Part shown: piece by piece, positions 58,074 to 64,000 of the stretch
How positions within the stretch are numbered: the stretch's first letter is position 1
Layout of the letters: each line of letters begins with the position of its first letter
Notes under the pieces: generated by a model
Databases searched by the model: none
Seen by the model: the letters and a program-made list of their open reading frames with translations, nothing else
What the model was told of the DNA's origin: nothing
Made by a program: the position numbers and the translations under genes
DNA from: Calocera cornea HHB12733
Lineage: Eukaryota; Basidiomycota; Dacrymycetes; Dacrymycetales; Dacrymycetaceae
DNA length: 64,000 nt
Assembly: GCA_001632435.1 (NCBI GenBank)
Contig: KV423916.1
Span: 372,001-436,000, forward strand
Direction of reading: 5' to 3'

Positions 58074-58949
58074 CTAATTCTCACGATAGACCGTCATTGC
58101 CAACGAACCCAAGCTTTGCAGGTTGTTGATCAGAGTGAGATCGTATGATGTGTCAACTTCAGCGGACATTACAGCGACCATTTTGTTGTCCTTCATCCAT
58201 TTGAACTTGTAGATGGGTTTCAAGTTTTTGGGGAAGCTTCGCCCGAAGATCGATACAGAGGCACCGTAAAAGTCCAGCTTGTCCTTGCAGCGGAGTTCGC
58301 CCTTGAACCTCATCGCCGTATCGACTGCCGGATTTCCAGTCCATGGACCAACACAATATGACTCCATATCGGAGGTACTGATATCAAGATGGTACTGCTT
58401 GCTATCGACCCACATCGAGACAATCGCCTCTTCAATTATGACCTATGATACGTTCAACTCCCCTTAGCAAGCGCAAGATGACGTCACGAGCAAACACGAA
58501 TATCTCACCTGCGGAGGTGGTGGCCGATGCACGAACGTGTGCTCGGCGTGGTCGCCGGAAGCCTTCATGCAGGTGACCTGGCAGGTCGTACCGTTAAGGC
58601 TGTGGAGCTTGTCGTGTGGCCCGTCGAACTGTGCATAATCCGTAATCAACAGTCCAAGGAAAGCGTCGTTTCTTTGAAAGACGATGTTGAAAGCAGGGTC
58701 CAAGTCCAACACTGAATGCAATATGGCGAAGGTAATTTTGGTTCGCGGGTCGCCGAAGAAGTGGCCGACATCCTCGTCGAACCGCATCTGCCCGAGGAGC
58801 CTAACCGGCTTTGAGTCCAGAAACCACATATCCGATTCAATGTCGCCTTTGGCATGCAGATGTAGAGTATCGATGTGGATGCGGTAGCGCTTGTCAGAAG
58901 GACTAATCTGCTCGAGCGTCACGACGGCGTTTTCGAGGATCTCCTCCAT
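58074..58949 (-). CDS. Two-module protein of unknown family (269 aa, 2 exons)
   Basis: Minus-strand exons 58949-58509 and 58442-58074, phase 0, GTGAGA/TAG intron of 66 nt. Each exon encodes one copy of a module of about 115 residues. First copy: ENAVVTL, YRIHIDTLHLHA, LLGQMRFDEDV, KITFAI, FNIVFQRNDAFLGLLITDY. Second copy: EEAIVSM, YHLDISTSDM, FKGELRCKDKL, ASVSIFGRS, IYKFKWMKDNKMVAVMSAEVD, DLTLINNLQSLG. The modules look all-beta; no signal peptide, membrane segment or catalytic motif is seen. Upstream, AAGATAAAA at about 59095 is conserved with the pseudogene unit. Function unknown. Confidence 0.7.
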
Positions 58950-59199
58950 GCTTGCTCAACTGCAAACTCTGTAAGTGGAGCACAACTGACTGGGCGTCTC
59001 ACTTGCCTGCTGATCTTCGGATGCGCAAAAACGCTGCTTCTCTGCTGCCCCAGGAGATGGGCTGTTATTGTCGAGCAGCCTACCGAATGGCTGCTTTTTA
59101 TCTTGAAATCGCAAGACAGCCGGGCGCCAGCACACCGCCGGGCAAGAGACTCGATTAAGACCGCGCTCATGACCTTCCGATCATTGAGGCCACGGTGCG

Positions 59200-59605
59200 G
59201 ATCTAGCACCCGCCGGACACACTAGCGTGCGTTTAGCGGTGCTTCCTGAAGACCACAATCACCTCCTTCGGGTCATCGAAGCCAAGGGGCGGATCCAGCA
59301 AATACCGGGCAAGATGGCGTGGGTTGCGCAGTAAGTACTTCCTGCTGGCCCAGTCGGAGCTAGAGCGAATGCCGATGTCACAGGGATGCGGGACCGCGGC
59401 AGGCATACATACATGTGACTCTTCTTGACCTCCCAGGGCCAGCTGTCTGCCGAGTGGTGCCAGCGGGTTTGCCATTTGTGAACTCGTCAGGGTGAGGGAC
59501 GGCGGAGCGTCCAGCGCTAGTCCCGTTATGAGCGCTTCGTTCGGCATTCGGATTTGCATAGTCGCGCGGCATTACGAAAGCTGCATAGCAAGAGCATGTT
59601 CGCAA
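59200..59605 (-). repeat. Tandem segment copy 2
   Basis: Second copy of the segment at 56720-57030, upstream of the intact two-module gene in the same relative place. Minus-strand frames of 75 and 108 codons overlap here in different frames and neither is conserved as such in the other copies. Confidence 0.5.
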
Positions 59606-60249
59606 GTCTCGATTGGAGGTGATACGGCTTTGTACATCGGCACATCATGAACATGCGGAAGCCGAAGAGATGCAAGGACCGGATGATGGTCGCGGAGCTC
59701 GCGGCCATTGCAGTCTCCCAGAAAAGGATAGTGACATCGGGCTCTGACTGTGCGTCAGCTTGATGCTTTACGATGGACCGGACACAACCAACGCACTGTG
59801 ATCCTATGTATGCTGCTGGCAGATCAGGTACGGCAACAACAGTGCCAAGCCGGTCCACCGCTGTTGCCATGCCGTTCCACTCAATACCTACTCTCGAATC
59901 TCATACTGGATGGACTGTCGTCCAGTCCACCTGGATCACCGTACGCAGGTCGCCCACCGGTGAGAAGGATAGCTCGGTACTGACAGACTTGAATCGTAGG
60001 AGCGCGCACATCCGCTCCAACTACAATGACATGTCAGCATGCATGCTCCGTGGATAGAGGATGAGCCTCATACTGTAAAGCGTCTCAGGGCCGGGCAGTC
60101 CAGCACACAACCCACTAACCACTCTCATACCCTTCAGCCTCATATGCCCAGCTCTTTGAAACCAAACGTTCGCACGAAAACTGGGTTGCCATCGTATCCG
60201 AAAGTAGTTGGTGCTCAGCAGTCCTCTTCATGCTTGGGTGGAGCGCGCC

Positions 60250-61494
60250 ACCAAGCCGTCCTAAAAACCAGGGTCCCCCCAGGAGGGGTATTTCCTGCGT
60301 CAACCCCAATGTCCTTGAAGGGGGTGGGGTACAGCACAACTGTGTTGTACCCCCGGCTGTAGCCCCTTCTCAGTCTAAATTAGCCCATTTTACATATTGT
60401 CCAAGTAGTCTTTATACTAAACAGAGCCTCACATATGCTCCTACAAGCTCCATTAGCAGTTCTAGTAATAGAAAACCCACTTATACCACTGCACAGCCGC
60501 AAAAATGGTGCTGTACCCCCTTTTCTGGGCCAAATCACCTTCTTTTTGCTTGTAAAATGCATGGGAACATGCCCTGGTATCTTCTTAATCATTCCACCAA
60601 GCCATAGAGTGGTTCAAGTTGGGGGAAGGTGCCGCTTTGCTGCTCATTTGGGGGTAGGGTTTAGCTGAGAATATAGTGTATCCTTATTCTATTTCTACAA
60701 ACATTATGCCTCATTCAAATTGGCTGGAAATTGGTGTACATACTGTCCATATAGTACCCAGTCTTCCATTCAAAATTTGTGTAATTTCATAAGTTGGAAA
60801 GTTTTGGGTATATGGCCAACATTAAAAGCAACAACAAATTGTACCCTTTACCATAGTATCATTTGTCTATTCATAAGCAATCACTTCCTACTTATATATC
60901 TTTCCCAATTTCTCAAATCTGCTTTATATATGTCTAAATATGATTCCTCTCAAGTAGCAAGTCAATCCATACAGCCATTAATATTATATTACTCATTTGC
61001 TATTCAGGGTACTATAGGGCCTAACAAGACATACATACTCCAACTATAGCGGCATGTGCAACACATTTCTACCTAATCAAATCTATCTGGAAAAGACGTT
61101 TGGACCTCTGACTGATGAGATCCTATGCAATAGCACTGATATAAGCATTGAAAGGCAGTACAGCAGGGGCTGCAGCAGTATATCAGCACATGTTTTGAGA
61201 AAATAGAGGCCTTCCCACGGTTAAATATCCTTTATTTTTTGCCTCAATCATAACAGAGGGGTCCTAAACACATTGCCAGTATCTAATATACAAGTAGAAT
61301 AATAGAATTATGTGATTGCAGGGCTGCAGCAATGCTGCTTTTATTATAGGGGCCCTGCATTTCCGGCCCCTAGCCCATTTTTCCACTGGCTGACGGATCG
61401 CTGCAGCAGGGCCCTGTGGCTGTGACCTTCCCAGCCACATTAGGGTCATGTCGGGAAACCCCTCTCTAGGGTCCTTGACATTAGGACCGTGAGC
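60250..61494. mobile_element. AT-rich insertion, 1245 bp, flanked by 11-bp direct repeat
   Basis: TGGAGCGCGCC occurs at 60239-60249 and again at 61495-61505. The sequence between is far more AT-rich than its surroundings and has no significant frame. The ends are related as imperfect inverted repeats: GTCCTAA, then GGGTCC/GGACCC, then GAGGGG-TTTCC when the right end is reversed. Probably a non-autonomous DNA transposon; an 11-bp duplication fits Mutator-like elements. Confidence 0.6.
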
Positions 61495-61769
61495 TGGAGC
61501 GCGCCGCCTCCCAGGTGCTCACGTGATCCTGAGACAGACGCGTCGCGCACCCGTCGCGCACTACTGTATCCGATGAGCTGCTCAATGTCTCACCAATGTC
61601 CAATGATCAAGCTATCGTCCTCTCACAAACGCCTCCCTTCTGAAAACATCAATCCTATCCTCCAGCGAGGATGAGAAAATGTGCCTACATAAATTGAGCA
61701 TCAAGGTACTCACTATATTGCCCAGCACAGGTTGTGGTTGTGCTTCCCTGCTTAATATCCCTGCCATAT

Positions 61770-62050
61770 GGATCCTAGTGGGCAGGTGTGATGTGGGTCA
61801 TAGGATTGTAGACAGGCAAAATGCCGGATGTTGATTGAGAGCACGTGTAGTGTCAAGGCGTGGGACATCACTGATAGAGCCGAGGCCATTTGGGTACACT
61901 ACACACCTGGCATTCGCCTGTAGCCAGGAGTGCAGCGGTGACAATTTGGACCTTGATCTTGTTGTTGTCGGTCACTATGACCATAAGGAGCAGATCTAGG
62001 GTACTTCTCATGTTGATGCAGAAGCATACTTGCCTGCTAATTCTCTGCAT
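61770..62050 (-). pseudogene. Decayed copy of the single-module gene at 54128-54478
   Basis: The minus strand reads VTDNNKIKVQIVTAALLATGE, close to TGDNKIMVEIATAELLGKGE of the 54128 gene, then meets a stop. The plus-strand DNA at 61795-61860 also matches 54245-54310. No start is preserved. Confidence 0.6.
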
Positions 62051-62192
62051 CAGAGGACATCCTTGTGAGGGCGGCGTTCATAGAAACATTTGGGTGCTGT
62101 GTGCTGGTGCGTTGTTCTGGCGCTCCTACAAAATTTCAACCCGACCCCTGAGAGAAGCTGAAGACTGCAGCTACCTCCCTCCGGCATTGAAG

Positions 62193-62480
62193 TCATAGGG
62201 CGGATCTAACTAGGTCGAATGCAATAGATTGAGATGTGCAGTGTTTCCTGCTGCGCAGGCGGAGCCAGAGCAAACACCGGCACCAGGGATAGGGCCACCG
62301 ACGGGAGGGGTTGAAGGGGTAAGTGACGCATTCTTCGCCTTCTTTCAGCAGCCATCCGCTGGGAGGTGCCAGCGGGCCTTCCATTTGTGAGTTCGTCCGG
62401 GTTCTGCACGGGGAGGGTCCCCAAGCTTGACAGCTCCGTCGCTCATTTGCAATCAACCAAGAATGCTGCTATGCCGGGCA
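62193..62480 (-). repeat. Tandem segment copy 3
   Basis: Third copy (GGATCTAACT, TTCCTGCTGCGCA, GGAGCCAGAGCA, GTTCTGCAC blocks). Just before it, 62090-62165 matches 63315-63385 (TGGCGC-CTACA-AA, CCCCTGAGAGAAG). Confidence 0.5.
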
Positions 62481-62562
62481 ATTGACAAATCGCGCATGCT
62501 GTAACGCATTATGAATAACTGAAATCTCGCATCGCGAGGGGCAGAATGCCCAGAAGAACAGG

Positions 62563-62958
62563 TCACAGTGGCACCATCATATCTCGGCCCATAACCATGG
62601 GCACATTTGCGAAATGGTCGAGGATGTTGCCATTGTCGCTCGTGTTTAGGTCTCCGATCAGTATGGCCGTGGGATGTTCGCCGTGCCTGAACGTGATCTT
62701 GATGACCGGATCCAGCATCCCCGAAAAGCGAGACACTGTGATTGTTGCGAGGCTATCAAGTAGATCGGAAACGTCCTTGTAGCGGATATGCCCATTGACG
62801 CGGTATGCCTGAGCCTTCGGTGGACTCGTAAACCCCATCGCATAATAGGGGTGACCGCATGAAAGCTCGACCTCGGGAGTCTGAATGTTAAACTCAAACC
62901 GGGCGACATCGGCACGGAACAAAATGGATACGATCGCTGGTCTGACGACGTAGGCCAT
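62563..62958 (-). CDS. Single-module member of the tandem family (131 aa)
   Basis: I start at ATG 62958 (MAYVVRPAIVSILF), which aligns with MEEILENAVVTLEQ of the two-module protein; the frame is open upstream but not alignable. The module follows: ARFEFNIQTPEVEL, YRVNGHIRYKDVSDLLDSLATI, VIKITFRHGEHPTAILIGDL, then ILDHFANV and stop. No second module follows before the segment copy 3. An unspliced upstream exon is possible (a CAG/GTAC border precedes the ATG). Function unknown. Confidence 0.55.
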   Translation of the reverse strand: MAYVVRPAIVSILFRADVARFEFNIQTPEVELSCGHPYYAMGFTSPPKAQAYRVNGHIRYKDVSDLLDSLATITVSRFSGMLDPVIKITFRHGEHPTAILIGDLNTSDNGNILDHFANVPMVMGRDMMVPL

Positions 62959-63714
62959 GTACCTGACTGCGTAGCTCGTCAGACATGGGGTCAGATCGAA
63001 GCAAACAGATACGCACCTTGAGAGGAACGGAAGTTGGTACGGCTGGGTCACGGCGTGGACAGGTGTGGTTGGTTTGATTGCCAGGATAACAGGTGGACAG
63101 CTACTTAAAAAAAAAATGGGAGAGCTCGCACAATCGAGCTCCAACAGGCTGCCGCCCAAGTGAGGACCTCAGGACGGGTATACGGAGGTTGTATCTGGAG
63201 ACCGGCGCTGATAATGACCGGTGATTTGAACGTGAACCGAGCCGGGTCCTGAATAGCTTAGAATATGCTGTATGCATGGTCGGAGCCCGCACTGCGTCGC
63301 CAATGGGAACACAGGGTATCGTGTGCTGGTGCGTCGTTGTGCTGGCGCCCTTACAGAACTCCCGTCCAACCCCTGAGAGAAGCGTTCGATCAGCATATAC
63401 AGCACATGCATTCAGGACTAGATGGCGTACGATGCGTCTCGCTGGCTCTGTTCTTGGGCTGGAGGAATGCAAAGCCCCGAGAGCGCTGTGTTGGGGCAGT
63501 GTGCTGACTGGCGTCAGGACTGTACATGGCACGCATGTGCCTCGTGCAGTCACTAGCTCTCCTGCCCTCCAAGCTCCCGGGCGAGCCTTCCGCCTCACTT
63601 CGCTCATCCACATCTTGGTGAACAAGATTGGCACCTCTGGAATCGTAGCTTGAGATGGCGCAAGTCTGATCTTGCTGGAAACGGCAGCTTCTCACTTCCG
63701 ATCATTAGAGTTCT
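62959..63714. other. Spacer of the tandem array
   Basis: No gene recognised. Contains a 10-base A run at about 63106 and the block at 63315-63385 repeated at 62090-62165. Confidence 0.4.
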
Positions 63715-63985
63715 GCGGCGGATCTAACGAAAGCCGAACACACTAGCGTGAGATGCGCAGCACTTCCTGCTTCGCACTCGGAGCCAGAGCAGATACCGGT
63801 GGGAGTACGCGAGGCTTGAAGGATAAGACGACGCCTTCTCCGCCTTCTTTCGACAGCCATGTGCCGAGAATTCCAGCGAATTCTCTAGTTTTAGGTTCTT
63901 CAGGGTTCTGCACTGCAGAGCGCCAAGCGCCGGCCCGAGTTCCGGCGTGCCGTTCGGCAACCGGGTTTAAGCAGTTGCGCGGCAC
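63715..63985 (-). repeat. Tandem segment copy 4
   Basis: Fourth copy; open on the minus strand from ATG 63985 (MPRNCLNPVAERHAGT) to a stop at 63743. The start resembles MPRDYANPNAERSAHNG in copy 2, so a short conserved peptide cannot be excluded. Confidence 0.5.
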
Positions 63986-64000
63986 TACGAAGCCGCACAG

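Overview
The window is nuclear DNA from a filamentous basidiomycete, most likely a wood-decay agaricomycete or polypore. The evidence is intron-dense genes with GTRNGY/YAG introns of about 45-60 nt, H3, H2A and H2B genes that are themselves split by introns, and a local expansion of F-box/leucine-rich proteins typical of Agaricomycetes. All exon models were built by hand from reading frame, phase and splice consensus. A 475-base run of N (7861-8335) is a scaffold gap.

Layout. (1) 1-7860 is a degraded, repeat-rich block. It holds the 3' end of an F-box gene, three decayed F-box copies, two Tc1/mariner fragments, three LTR copies of one family plus a piece of a related LTR, a perfect 44-bp palindrome and a 10-bp-period repeat that runs towards the gap. 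Most differences between two of the LTRs are C/T or G/A changes at CpG. (2) 8457-18181 carries an intact F-box gene, a Tlg1/syntaxin-6 SNARE, a CSC1/OSCA-type channel protein, and a minus-strand F-box tandem in which the downstream copy lacks its F-box. (3) 18929-22842 is a histone cluster: H3 on the minus strand and a divergent H2A/H2B pair, with eight GTAAACA sites in 4 kb. (4) 23954-37768 holds another intact F-box gene followed by a housekeeping block: a Mba1/mL45-like mitochondrial protein convergent with NMD3, then VPS16 and RSE1/SF3B3 in series. (5) 38999-51708 holds two distant RasGEF-like paralogues that enclose a mitochondrial carrier, an aldo-keto reductase with a 6-nt exon, and an F-box protein. 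(6) 53224-64000 is a tandemly duplicated region carrying a small family of proteins I do not recognise, interrupted by an AT-rich insertion with an 11-bp target duplication.

The observation I rate highest is a 59-nt element found about 100-130 nt downstream of the stop codon of both RasGEF-like genes. It lies in the same orientation relative to each gene and is about 93% identical between them, although the proteins are only distantly similar. It folds into a two-part hairpin whose paired arms are identical in both copies, and all four differences fall in the loop. Second are the tandem array of the unknown family, including a protein made of two exon-encoded copies of one module, and the aldo-keto reductase whose catalytic histidine is carried by a 6-nt exon.

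No tRNA, rRNA or CRISPR array was found.
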